From NCBI RefSeq assembly GCF_932526225.1, contig NC_064042.1, positions 4,571,001-4,635,000 on the forward strand: DNA of 64,000 nt, given 5' to 3'. Below the pieces are notes generated by a model. That model did no database searches. It saw only the letters and a list, made by a program, of their open reading frames with translations, and was not told where the DNA came from. Below, one piece after another: positions 25,279-35,660 of this stretch (the first letter of the stretch is position 1; each line of letters opens with the position of its first letter). The translations under genes were made by a program, and so were the position numbers. The DNA comes from Nematostella vectensis. Lineage: Eukaryota; Cnidaria; Anthozoa; Actiniaria; Edwardsiidae.

Positions 25279-25509
25279 CAGGGGCGGATACAGGGGCTGG
25301 ATTAGGTGGATATCCACCCCCTTTTTTTAGCCAAAAAAATTGAAAAGTCACTTTGTTTGTAGAAACTACGGAGAAGGTACTGCCCATGTGCTATCGCATC
25401 CTTGACTTTGCTGACTCGATAAATTAAATTTAGCTTGAAGTAACAGTAACAAGCCGTCTAACCGGCAATTATTTACCCCCTATTTTGAAATCCTGGATCC
25501 GTCCCCTGT
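25279..25509. mobile_element. hAT-like MITE
   Basis: The left end CAGGGGCGGATACAGGGGCT is matched by the right end GGATCCGTCCCCTG in inverted orientation. Ends of the form CAGnGGCGGATCC are common in hAT-type non-autonomous elements. A clean 8-bp target duplication is not visible. Confidence 0.5.
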
Positions 25510-25667
25510 AACTCTGTGTATTTTCAGAGGCGAACTAGAGGGATGCTCTGCTCTTAAAGACCGATCTCTTCAGAATTTTTTTTTTTTTTTTTTGTCATCT
25601 CTTTATCTGCTACAAGTCCAGTGGCGGATCCTGAGGGTTTCAGGGTGACCGGTTCACCTCCCCTCCC

Positions 25668-25691
25668 CCCCCCCCCCCCCCCCCCCCCCCC
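25668..25691 (+). repeat. long poly-C tract
   Basis: About two dozen C residues follow a C-rich lead-in, the longest C run in the window together with the one near 63222. Length is prone to sequencing and assembly error. Confidence 0.9.
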
Positions 25692-25732
25692 GGCAATTTT
25701 AGGAGACATCGTATGGGAGCCCTGCTAGCCAA

Positions 25733-25795
25733 TGGCCGCCATCTTGGATAACGCGCTCCGCAGGGGGAAGGGGGAGTTATCCAAGATGGCGGCCA
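25733..25795. repeat. perfect hairpin of paired YY1-like sites
   Basis: TGGCCGCCATCTTGGATAAC and its exact reverse complement are separated by a 23-base G-rich loop. Each arm contains AAGATGGCGGC, a strong match to the YY1 site. Confidence 0.75.
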
Positions 25796-25945
25796 TGGTA
25801 TGCGAACTTCGTGGGTTTTCGTGCCGGAAAAAACTATCAAAGTTAGAGCCTTGCTAGTCTACTCTGAACGAAGAATAGATTGGTCTACTCTAACCCTCGA
25901 ATAGGCTGTTCTGATTCAAATCTCGTAGAAGCCGGCTTGACTTAC

Positions 25946-28900
25946 GTTGGTGTCTGCGTCGTACATGGCGCTTTGATACATCTCGGCATTAGCTATCTCG
26001 TCACTAGTCTCACTGCCTCGATTGTAGACTGCTCTTGTGACAGGAAGCTCACCAATTTCTATCCCTTCATTCACTGAGGCGATTTTGCCCTTATATGACG
26101 GTGGCTCCCATGGCCCTTTGCCCTTATATGGCGCTGGTTTGACGGGTGTTGCACGACTAGAAGAGGTTGGTTCTTCATAATACTAGAGGAAAGTATGGAA
26201 CATCTCAGTTAGTATGAAGCATTCAAAGTATGATCATGGAGTTTTTAGGCTAAGAAACAAAAATAGTTTATGCATAGCTGTCAACTTCGCTTTAGGAAAT
26301 ATCTTAAGAAAATACAGTGAATGTATCAGAAGTACCAAGATAGCTTATGCGGGAGAATACAGTAAATGTATGGATATTTAAAAAAGAATTAGGCTTGAGT
26401 AAAGGTTCAAAATCTTGAAATTTAGCTGCCAGCTATGTTTATGAGTAATTCGTTGGGCTCAAATAACCTAGGAACTTTAAAAAAAAAAAAGAAAACATAC
26501 AAACGAACAACCTCCCTAACACCCCTCCTCAGAATCTTCACCCCTGGAAGTACAAAATACAGTATTTGTCTATTTCAAATAGGGTTGCACACTCGGGACG
26601 CTTCTGTTGTTACCCACAGTGCTTCACGGGATGCCAAGCAAGTCAGCGTATAATAAAAACATATCCAGGTTTGGAAAGCTATATCATTTTTGTTTATATA
26701 CCTGTAAACATTCATATAGTTTTCAAAGACCAGTATTCAGCTATTTATATTATGCTACCCATTAAGAAGTGCGGGCTACGATACACGCATTCCAGACGGC
26801 AACCTTATTTTAAGTGGGGGCATAAAAAAAACATTTTTACCAGTCCCCAGTCCCCTATACTTACCCAGGTACCAGTAGCGACTTCACCAGATGCAGACAA
26901 TTGCCTGGGTTATTGGAAGAAAATTTTTAAATACCTTAGAATTAAAATATATACCATGACTTGTCATAGAAAGGAGGAAATAAGATAAGAAAAAAAAATC
27001 TCTTGTCACATCGTGCGTTTGCATCACAATTGCAGACCAGTCCTTCACGGTCTGTTGCTGGCAAGTGTTGCGACCTAGATGGAAACCATCTTCCCCATTC
27101 CCTCTTGCTCACAGTCAGCCACAGGAATCCCAAACGCAAGGGACCAATTTGCACCAATTGTATAAAATGTATAAATACCTTCTTGTCCTGGCTGTTATTG
27201 ATGTAAATCCTGCAAACACACATTGATGTCTTTTATCAATTTATTGTAATTATCCTCATAGCCACAATCTCCACAATGTTCCATGCTCGTTTAGACCGAA
27301 TTTTTGTCGATCTCAACTTTTTTCTTATTACCATTTTTGTCACCAAAGACTTCTAGATTCAATGATGAGATCATAGTTAAAAGAGGTATAAAACAAGGAT
27401 TTTCTGGAATCGCACTGTTTTTTTTTTTTTCACTTCGAATCGCACCTTTTTTTACTTCAAGCTGGACACATCCTATAGTTCATCATCTTTTTTCCTCCCC
27501 AGCTAAGTGACCCACCTCTTTTCCCCTTGCGGCATATGAGACATAATACCAGAAGAAACAACGCCAGCCCCAGTATCCCGACAGCCAACGCGAGCGCAAT
27601 GATGGAAAAAAACTCAAAATGCATGTCCTTACACACCGCTGAAAAAAAAATTATCTCATTATAACCATGACAACAACGAATCCGTTTTACAAATGCCTGG
27701 TTTATGCACCCAATCCCTTTTTTTGTTATTTTAACATTCGGGTTAAAAGTAGTTCGGTTTCGTGAAGTTCTAAAGTAGCTCGGGTCCGTGGAGTTCGAAA
27801 GTAGTTCGGGTTAGTGGAGTTCGAAAGTAGTTCGGGTTAATGGGGTTCTAAAGTAGTTCGGGTTAGTGGAGTTCTAAAGAAGCTCGGGTTAGTGGAGTTC
27901 TGAAGTAGTTCGGGTTAGTGGGGTTCCAAAGTGGTTCGGGTTAGTGAAGTTCTAAAGTAGCTCGGGTTAGTGGGGTTCTAAAGTAGTTCGGGCTAGTGGG
28001 GTTCAAAAAATGGTCGGGTTAGTGAAGTTCTAAAGTAGTTCGGGCTAGTGGGGTTCTAAAGTAGTTCGGGTTAGTGGGGTTCTAACGTTGTTCGGGTTAG
28101 TGGATTTCTAAAGGAGTTCTGGTTAGTGGAGTTCTAAAGAAATTCAGGTTAAGGGGTTCTAAAGTAGTTCTGGTCAGTGGGGTCCTAAAATTGTTCGGGT
28201 AAGTGGGGTTCTGTTTGAGGGGTTCTAATTTAGCTCGGGTTTGCCAGGTTCTAACTAAGTTCGAGATAACGGGGCTCTATAAGTAGTTCGAGATAACGGG
28301 GCGCTCTAAAGAGTTCGAAATAACTGAGCTCTATTAATAGTCCAAGATAGCGAGATTCTATTGTATTCACCTTCCCCGTCGGTCATGGCGTACAATATCT
28401 CGGTAATTTCCCCGCTTCCACTGTTGTCCATATAAGCGAGGTGCAACGTATGAAGAGACGCCTTTTCCAGTCCCTCCACCTTGCACACAAGTGATGACGT
28501 CACGTCATTTGTATTACACGCTTTCTCCGGCTTAGAACCGTCGGTTGGCTTGACACGAAGCTGAAGCTTCGCCTCTTTGGGGGAGAGATGGTTACGCCAT
28601 GTTGCCTGGATGAGGTTGGTGCTTGTAGTTATGCTTGGACGCTCACTGTTAGCTGATTAGAAGATAGATCTTGTGAGAGGGGACACAATCGTGAATAGCT
28701 GGTGTATTTTGAAGATGAAAAGAGAGACTCCCCTTTTAGGGGAGAGAGGGTGGTTAAGCCATGTGGATTTTAATGATGGTATTTAAGGGCGTAGTCAAGG
28801 GGTGGCCCAGGGGGCCCGGACCCCATTAGATATTATCTAAAATACAGGAGAAAACGCCTTGAAAGGACATTTTGGGTCCCCTCCCGTTAAAAATCCTGGC

Positions 28901-31900
28901 TACGCCGCTAGTATGTGTCTCTCGCAAGCTCACTGTTAGCTAATTAGAAGATAGAGCTGTAGTATGACGCGATCAAGATGGAAGATTGGGTAGGGTGATT
29001 GGGGAAAGGTATAGATAGACACTTATTGTTGGCTTACATCATAGTATAGGGCTGTGAGTTAGTCCAAGATGGACCCCCTAAGAGAAAGGACATGTGGCAA
29101 GGGCAAGAAGGGGGCCGTGAGCAGGGAAACGATTTTGGAAAGAGGGAATCTATATGGTTTTATTTAGAGGGTTTAGGTAAGATAGATAAACAAGACTAGA
29201 GAGCTGAGACCAGTGAGGTTCCAGTGAGGAAGGAGGGAATCTGGATGGTTGTAGTCAGAGGGTTTAGGTAAGATAGAGAAACAGGACTAGAGAGCTGAGA
29301 CCAGTGAGGTTCGAGTTTGGGTATTGTCTATGAAGAAAGCAAGATGGAGGTCTCATTGGAAGATAAGCGGAATAGAGGAAGGTCAGACGGAGTGAAAACG
29401 GAAGACAAGACAAGGGTGTAATGCGGGATTTCATTCAGGAAAAGAATATTACCTCTGTTAAGCGTCCAACTAAGTGACTGTGAAAGGTGTCCAATAGGAG
29501 GAAAGGTGACCAGTAGGAGGAAAAGGTGGCCAGTAGGTGGAAAGGAGTCCAACAGGTGGAAAGGTGGCCAGTAGGTGGAAAGGTGGCCAGTAGGTGGAAA
29601 GGTGGCCAGTAGGAGGAAAGGTGGCCAGTAGGTGGAAAGGTGGCCAATAGGTGGAAAGGTGGCCAGTAGGTGGAAAGGTGGCCAGTAGAGGGAAAGGTGG
29701 CCAGTAGGTGGAAAGGTGTCCAATAGGTGGAAAGATGTCCAATAGGTGGAAAGGTGGCCAGTAGGTGGAAAGGTGGCCAATAGGTGGAAAGGTGGCCATT
29801 AGGTGGAAAGGTGGCCAGTAGGTGGAAAGGTGGCCAATAGGAGGAAAGGTGGCCAGTAGGAGGAAAGGTGTCCAACAGGTGGAAAGGTGGCCGATAGGTG
29901 GAAAGGTGGCCAGTAGGTGGAAAGGTGGCCAATTTGGAGGAAAGGTGGCCAGTAGGAGGAAAGGTGGCCAGTAGGTGGAAAGGTGTCCAATAGGTGGAAA
30001 GATGTCCAATAGGTGGAAAGGTGGCCAGTAGGTGGAAAGGTGTCCAATAGGTGGAAAGATGTCCAATAGGTGGAAAGGTGGCCAGTAGGTGGAAAGGTGT
30101 CCAATAGGTGGAAAGGTGTCCAATAGGTGGAAAGGTGGCCAGTAGGTGGAAAGGTGGCCAATTTGGAGGAAAGGTGGCCAGTAGGAGGAAAGGTGGCCAG
30201 TAGGTGGAAAGGTGTCCAATAGGTGGAAAGATGTCCAATAGGTGGAAAGGTGGCCAGTAGGTGGAAAGGTGTCCAATAGGTGGAAAGGTGGCCAGTAGGT
30301 GGAAAGGTGTCCAATAGGTGGAAAGATGTCCAATAGGTGGAAAGGTGGCCAGTAGGTGGAAAGATGTCCAATAGGTGGAAAGATGTCCAATAGGTGGAAA
30401 GGTGGCCAGTAGGTGGAAAGGTGGCCAATAGGTGGAAAGGTGGCCAGTAGGTGGAAAGGTGGCCAATAGGTGGAAAGGTGGCCAATAGGAGGAAAGGTGG
30501 TCAGTAGGAGGAAAGGCGGCCAGTAGGTGGAAAGGTGGCCAGTAGGTGGAAAGGTGGCAGGTAGGTGGAAAGGTGGCCAGTAGGTGGAAAGGTGGCCAGT
30601 AGGTGAAAAGGTGGTCAGTAGGTGGAAAGGTGGCCAATAGGTGGAAAGGTGGCCAATAGGAGGAAAGGTGGCAAGGTAGGTGGAAAGGTGGCCAGTAGGT
30701 GGAAAGGTGGCCAGTAGGTGGAAAGGTGTCCAACAGGTGGAAAGGTGGCCAATAGGTGGAAAGGTGGCCAGTAGGTGGAAAGGTGGCCAGTAGGTGGAAA
30801 GGTGGCCAGTAGAGGGAAAGGTGGCCAGTAGGTGGAAAGGTGGCCAGTAGGTGGAAAGGTGTCCAATAGGTGGAAAGATGTCCAATAGGTGGAAAGGTGG
30901 CCAATAGGTGGAAAGGTGGCCAGTAGGTGGAAAGGTGGCCGATAGGTGGAAAGGTGTCCAATAGGTGGAAAGGTGGCCAGTAGGTGGAAAGGTGGCCAGT
31001 AGGTGGAAAGGTGTCCAATAGGTGGAAAGATGTCCAATAGGTGGAAAGGTGGCCGATAGGTGGAAAGGTGTCCAATAGGTGGAAAGGTGGCCAGTAGGTG
31101 GAAAGGTGGCCAATAGGTGGAAAGGTGGCCAGTAGGAGGAAAGGTGGCCAATAGGTGGAAAGGTGGCCAATAGGTGGAATAATGTCCAATAGGTGGAAAG
31201 GTGGCCAGTAGGAGGAAAGGTGGCCAGTAGGTGGAAAGGTGGCCAATAGGTGGAAAGGTGGCCAGTAGGTGGAAAGGTGGCCAGTAGGTGGAAAGGTGGC
31301 CAATAGGAGGAAAGGTGGCCAGTAGGAGGAAAGGTGTCCAACAGGTGGAAAGGTGGCCGATAGGTGGAAAGGTGGCCAATAGGTGGAAAGGTGGCCAGTA
31401 GGTGGAAAGGTGGCCAATTTGGAGGAAAGGTGGCCAGTAGGAGGAAAGGTGGCCAGTAGGTGGAAAGGTGGCCAGTAGGAGGAAAGGTGTCCAACAGGTG
31501 GAAAGGTGGCCGATAGGTGGAAAGGTGGCCAATAGGTGGAAAGGTGGCCAGTAGGTGGAAAGGTGGCCAGTAGGAGGAAAGGTGGCCAGTAGGTGGAAAG
31601 GTAGCCAATAGGTGGAAAGGTGGCCAATAGGAGGAAAGGTGTTCAGTAGGAGGAAAGGCGGCCAGTAGGTGGAAAGGTGGCAGGTAGGTGGAAAGGTGTC
31701 CAATAGGTGGAAAGGTGTCCAGTAGGTGGAAAGGTGTCCAACAGGTGGAAAGGTGGCCAGTAGGTGGAAAGGTGGCCAATAGGAGGAAAGGTGGCCAGTA
31801 GGTGGAAAGGTGGCCAATAGGTGGAAAGGTGGCCAGTAGGTGGAAAGGTGGCCAATAGGTGGAAAGGTGGCCAGTAGGTGGAAAGGTGGCAGGTAGGTGG

Positions 31901-32726
31901 AAAGGTGGCCAGTAGGTGGAAAGGTGGCCAGTAGGTGGAAAGGTGTCCAACAGGTGGAAAGGTGGCCAATAGGTGGAAAGGTGGCCAGTAGGTGGAAAGG
32001 TGGCCAGTAGGTGGAAAGGTGGCCAGTAGGTGGAAAGGTGTCCAATAGGTGGAAAGGTGGCCAGTAGGTGGAAAGGTGGCCAGTAGAGGGAAAGGTTGGC
32101 CAGTAGGAGGAAAGGTGGCATATAACCAAATTCCAGATTCATTTTCCAAATTCATTAATTGAACCACACCTCAAAAATTTGTAGTAAGATTATACATCCG
32201 CCATTGAAAAGAAGGATTATAACTTTTGCGTGAGAAGAGAGATTACATGTGACCACCTGCTATATTTGTCATTAATGTTTGTAAGTAGGAATTGCATGTC
32301 GTCAAAATTTTGTGTCGAGAATAAATATTAACCATTCGAATCTTTTTATGTCAGCTTATGGGGTACGATGACCATTTATATCATCAGCTTTATTAAAGCA
32401 TCATACAACATAAAAGTCTCTTGAATCGAAACAACAGTTCGGCTGATTATATTGTTTTGATTTTTATCCTTTATGCCTTTTAGTCTACATTCTTCTCGAA
32501 TACCGTACAAAAACTTTTAAAGCATTTGTTAAAGTATTCTTAATCAAATAGTTGACTCGGTGCTTTTCAAGATTTTACGCTCCATTAATACCTTGTTGAA
32601 ATGTACTTCTTTCTTTGTTGTGCTTTAACTGAGATAATATAAATAGTTTATAATAACCCTTTCTCCGCACTTACCTTCACAAGCAAGTAAAAATAGAGTG
32701 AACGCCGCAATAGCACACTTCTCCAT
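25946..32726 (-). CDS. single-pass type I membrane protein, receptor-like (3' end not located)
   Basis: Six exons join in phase: 32726-32675, 28652-28371, 27638-27516, 27209-27179, 26904-26865 and 26182-25946. The first encodes MEKCAIAAFTLFLLACE, a typical signal peptide. The second, about 94 residues, is an extracellular module with two Cys and a beta-sandwich-like pattern (ITTSTNLIQATW; SLHTLHLAYMDNSG), perhaps a fibronectin III or Ig-like domain. The third carries a membrane helix (FFSIIALALAVGILGLALF) and a basic stop-transfer CRKGKRG. The tail has several Tyr residues (YYEEP, PPSYKGK, EMYQSAMY), which could be phosphorylation sites. The last seen donor is GTAAGT at 25945, in phase 0, so at least one more exon must lie to the left. 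A candidate near 25250 is too short to claim. The 4-kb first intron and the second intron contain minisatellites. Confidence 0.65.
27735..28345 (+). repeat. 26-bp minisatellite
   Basis: About 23 degenerate copies of a 26-bp unit close to TTCTAAAGTAGTTCGGGTTA followed by GTGGGG lie in an intron of the membrane-protein gene, ending just before the ectodomain exon. The outer copies are more diverged than the central ones. Confidence 0.85.
28789..28909. mobile_element. short hAT-like MITE
   Basis: GGGCGTAGTCAAGGGG at the left and CCTGGCTACGCC at the right form an imperfect inverted pair of the GGCGTAGCCAGG type, 120 bp apart. It lies in the first intron of the membrane-protein gene. Confidence 0.45.
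29160..29312 (+). repeat. two-copy direct repeat of about 83 bp
   Basis: The block starting AGAGGGTTTAGGTAAGATAG and ending GAGACCAGTGAGGTT occurs at about 29167 and again at about 29259 with few changes. Confidence 0.7.
29485..32120 (+). repeat. 19-bp minisatellite, about 138 copies
   Basis: The unit is GGTGGCCAGTAGGTGGAAA with recurrent variants (GTCCAATAGG, CAATAGGAGG, CGATAGG). Because 19 is not a multiple of three and the complement has no stop codon, all three minus-strand frames stay open and each encodes the same 19-residue period ATFPPTGHLSTYWPPFHLL. The resulting frames of 500-890 codons are artefacts of the repeat and not a gene. The array sits in the first intron of the membrane-protein gene. 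Confidence 0.95.
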
Positions 32727-33703
32727 TTTTAACAAAGATATTTGAACTCATCAAAGTTTTGCGATATTCAAGCAATAACAAACCAATACAGCGGGGCCTC
32801 TCAACGCTCTACGTGAAACCTGGTATACTGATTTTACTATTTTAATAATCATTTCAATTGGTCTGTTGTTCGTCTTTTGTTTAGAGTCACAGTGGGAACC
32901 GCCTTGCAATGCATCAAATGGATGCTTTGAATGGTTTCTAGAAAAATCAGACAAGAGAAGAGAAAAGCTAAGAATCTCTTGCTCTAAATCGAAAGAGACC
33001 AGTAGCAAGGTAGCATGTCTTCTCAAGATTCCGAGGCGAGGGGGGATCGGGGGAGGCGCTTAAACTAAGAATTCACCTATTACCTGAGAACATCACTCGA
33101 GTGAGTCAAAATCCCGTTTTATTTATAGCCGCGAGCAAGGATTAAAAACATTTCCAGAACCATAACAGGACAAGCTTTCGATGATAAAATGTTGTTGCTG
33201 GTAGCACTCTCAGTTTTCGTTACTTCCTAACTGATTATACCTGCTCCCATCAAGACTCCCATCATCGGGGTCTCTGCAATACGTTTAGGCGAGGCGCCTC
33301 TTTGGGGAAGGCGCTTATTTGAGGAAGGTGCTTACTGTATCGAGCAATAAAGGAATACTACTATTTTTAAGTAAGGCTGCACTCACTCGAGAATCAATGT
33401 GCCATAGCTCGCAGTTTTGCTACCATATATAATTAGTTGTAATATCCTGTTTTTCGTGAGCCACAAAATGAATGCTACACCCATACAAACCTGGCTTAGC
33501 TTTTATTTACGCTAATTTAATTATCTATTTGATTGCCGGGAAGCTCTGCGGGCTTGACAAATGGATTTTCAGAGTAAAACATTATTTGAAAACAACGAGG
33601 ATTATATATTTTTTCCAGCTCGGAGCATTTTTACCCACATTTTCGATGAGCATGCGAATACCGCAAAATGTCTAGTGAGAGCGAGATTAAAAAGACTGAA
33701 ATG
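32727..33703. other. upstream region of the membrane gene, no gene seen
   Basis: This holds the probable promoter of the minus-strand membrane-protein gene. No coding exon or structured repeat was recognised up to the foldback element. Confidence 0.45.
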
Positions 33704-34539
33704 TACGGAAGCCCATGAGGGCCACTCAAGGTTTTCGTTAACAACATCTCACCTTTCGGTCACGACTTTGAACTATTTGCGTCACGACAACTCACTTTGA
33801 GTGTCACGGCAAAGCACTATTTGATTATCGCTTAAAACATTGCAGGTTTAGTTCACCATATCGCACTTTGTGTCTCAAAACATCACACTTTGTGTCTCAA
33901 AAAACTCATCATTTTGCCTTTGCTTAAAACATTTCAGTATATCGCTCACGACATTCAATTTTGTGCTTATAACATAGCACTATTTGTCTATTGCATAAAA
34001 TATTTGACTTTGTGCTTTATAACATGGGACTTTGTGTCTTAAAAAATCTCGCGATTTGCCGAATGCGCAAATCATTTAATGTTTTGTCTATTGCATAAAA
34101 TAATTAACTTTGTGCTTTATAACATGGTACTTCGTGTCTTAAAAAAATATCGCGATTTGCCGAATGGCCAAATAATTTCAGTTTTTGTCTATGCATAAAA
34201 TATTTAACTTTGTGCTTTAGAACTTCATTTCACAAATTTGAAGAGAATTTTCAAATAACTGGATTCTATACGAATGACCTGTGAGCTCCCTACAAGGACT
34301 AAAAACTAAACAGAACTTCAGGATAGGCCGAGGAAAAGGAGCCTTAGCGATACGGGATCAAAGGCTGAACTGGTTGAGAGCTCGCTCGAGCTTTATTCAG
34401 TGTTCTACAGATGCAGGTACCTCTAGCTCGCCTTGCGGGGCTTAACCTCGGTGTAACATGTTATATCAATACCTCAACTGCATAAGTTATCTCAGGAGAA
34501 ACTGACTCGATGGAACGCTAGATCCGCATATCTTTAAAT

Positions 34540-34890
34540 CGCTAGACCGTTGGATCACTAGACCGTTGGATCCATCGGCCCGATGGATCGCTGGGTCGAT
34601 GCATCACTGGGTCGATGCTTCGCTGGGTCGATGGATCGCTAGGCCGATGAATAGCTGGGTCGATGGATCGCTGGATCGATGGATCTCTGGGTCGATGGAT
34701 CGCTGGGCCAATGGATCGCTAGGCCTATGAATATCTGTGTCGATGGATCGCTGGGCCAATGGATCGCTAGGCCGATGAATATCTGGGTCGATGGATCGCT
34801 GGGCCAATGGATCGCTAGGCCGATGAATATCTGGGTCGATGGATCGCTCTGGGTCGATGGATCGCTGGGCCGATGGATCGATCGGGTCGT
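34540..34890 (+). repeat. 48-bp / 16-bp minisatellite inside the foldback element
   Basis: A 16-bp unit resembling GATGGATCGCTGGGTC is organised into higher-order 48-bp units containing GGCCGATGAATATCTGG. It gives periodic open frames on both strands (16-residue period) that are not genes. Confidence 0.85.
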
Positions 34891-35150
34891 CGAGGCCGCG
34901 TTTTTCGGTCTGCCTGTGTGGCCAAGATGGCGGCATCAGTCGACCCCGTACGTTGTGTAAAACTAATCAAATCATTTAATATTGTATCTTAAAAAGGCGA
35001 TACCCCGTCTAAAAAAAGGTTATAGTATCAAATGCTAATTGTTTTCATGTAAAGTATTGCGTGAAAAAAAACGAAAATAAATGTTAGAGAAAAGTAATTT
35101 CTCACTTGTTGGTATTCCTGTGTATTTTGGACAGCGGTAGGAAAGACAAC

Positions 35151-35660
35151 ATGGCGATCGTAAACTATTATTATTACTTATCGATTTTACTCCTTTATGT
35201 TGCTGTTTTTATGCGTTCTGCGGCCCACGTAAATGAGGAAAGTGTAAAATTTATCAAGTTGATAATTGAGACTACTGACGACATCGATAGATGTACATTT
35301 TCGCCTATTACTGCGTTCCCACGCGGCCCACGTGTTCAGACGGCCCTTGGAAACTCAGCAGAAGCCTTTCTTGTCCCTGACGTTATTCTCTGGGACCCCA
35401 TTTCAGCGTTCCCAGATAGTTCTTTCCAGTGTCCAGCATGCTTGGAGATATCGGAAATAGAGTACCTTCGTCCCACAAGATGGAAGGATGGGGTAACAGT
35501 ACATGACCAGCCAAGAATGCTATTTGGTTTACGGAACAGTGCCCTTCTTGTGAGCAGGGTATATTTTTGCCCCAATAAACATCAGATCCTTAGCCACGAC
35601 AAAAGAATCGTAACACCCCTCGGATCAGAACACGTACCGTTTGTTTTTCTCCTGAGATAA
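35151..35660 (+). pseudogene. transposase-associated zinc-binding domain fragment
   Basis: The frame from ATG 35151 (context ACAACATGG) gives 169 residues. It begins with a hydrophobic stretch (YYYYLSILLLYVAVFM) and then has FQCPACLEISEIEYLRPTRW, an RVYFCPNKHQILSHD segment and a final HVPFVFLLR. The paired CPxC and FCPNKH spacing resembles the zinc-binding N-terminal domain found beside eukaryotic DNA-transposon transposases (DUF6729/KDZ-like). This is a family-level guess. No catalytic domain follows, because the frame stops where the right inverted repeat begins. It is therefore probably a truncated remnant of an autonomous ancestor. It might instead be a captured host exon. Confidence 0.45.

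Larger units (their letters stand above)
22285..25945. other. 3' flank of AGFG and intergenic repeat-rich DNA
   Basis: After the AGFG stop codon there is a poly-G tract near 22390, then about 3.5 kb without a supported exon. Repeats include inverted CTCCTCCGCAG / CTGCGGAGGAG near 24650-24790, three copies of a CCGAGCGCCT block, a hAT-like MITE near 25279-25509 and a hairpin near 25733. The unlocated last exon of the membrane gene to the right may lie in the right part of this stretch. Confidence 0.5.

Noticed and set aside
29328-32167. Very long minus-strand open frames with a PPTGHLSTYWPPFHLL-like repeat
   Set aside because: They arise in all three frames from a 19-bp minisatellite without stop codons. 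There is no unique sequence, start context or consistent splice structure.
34604-34960. Open frames on both strands with a 16-residue period near 34.6-34.9 kb
   Set aside because: They are produced by the 48-bp minisatellite inside the foldback element.
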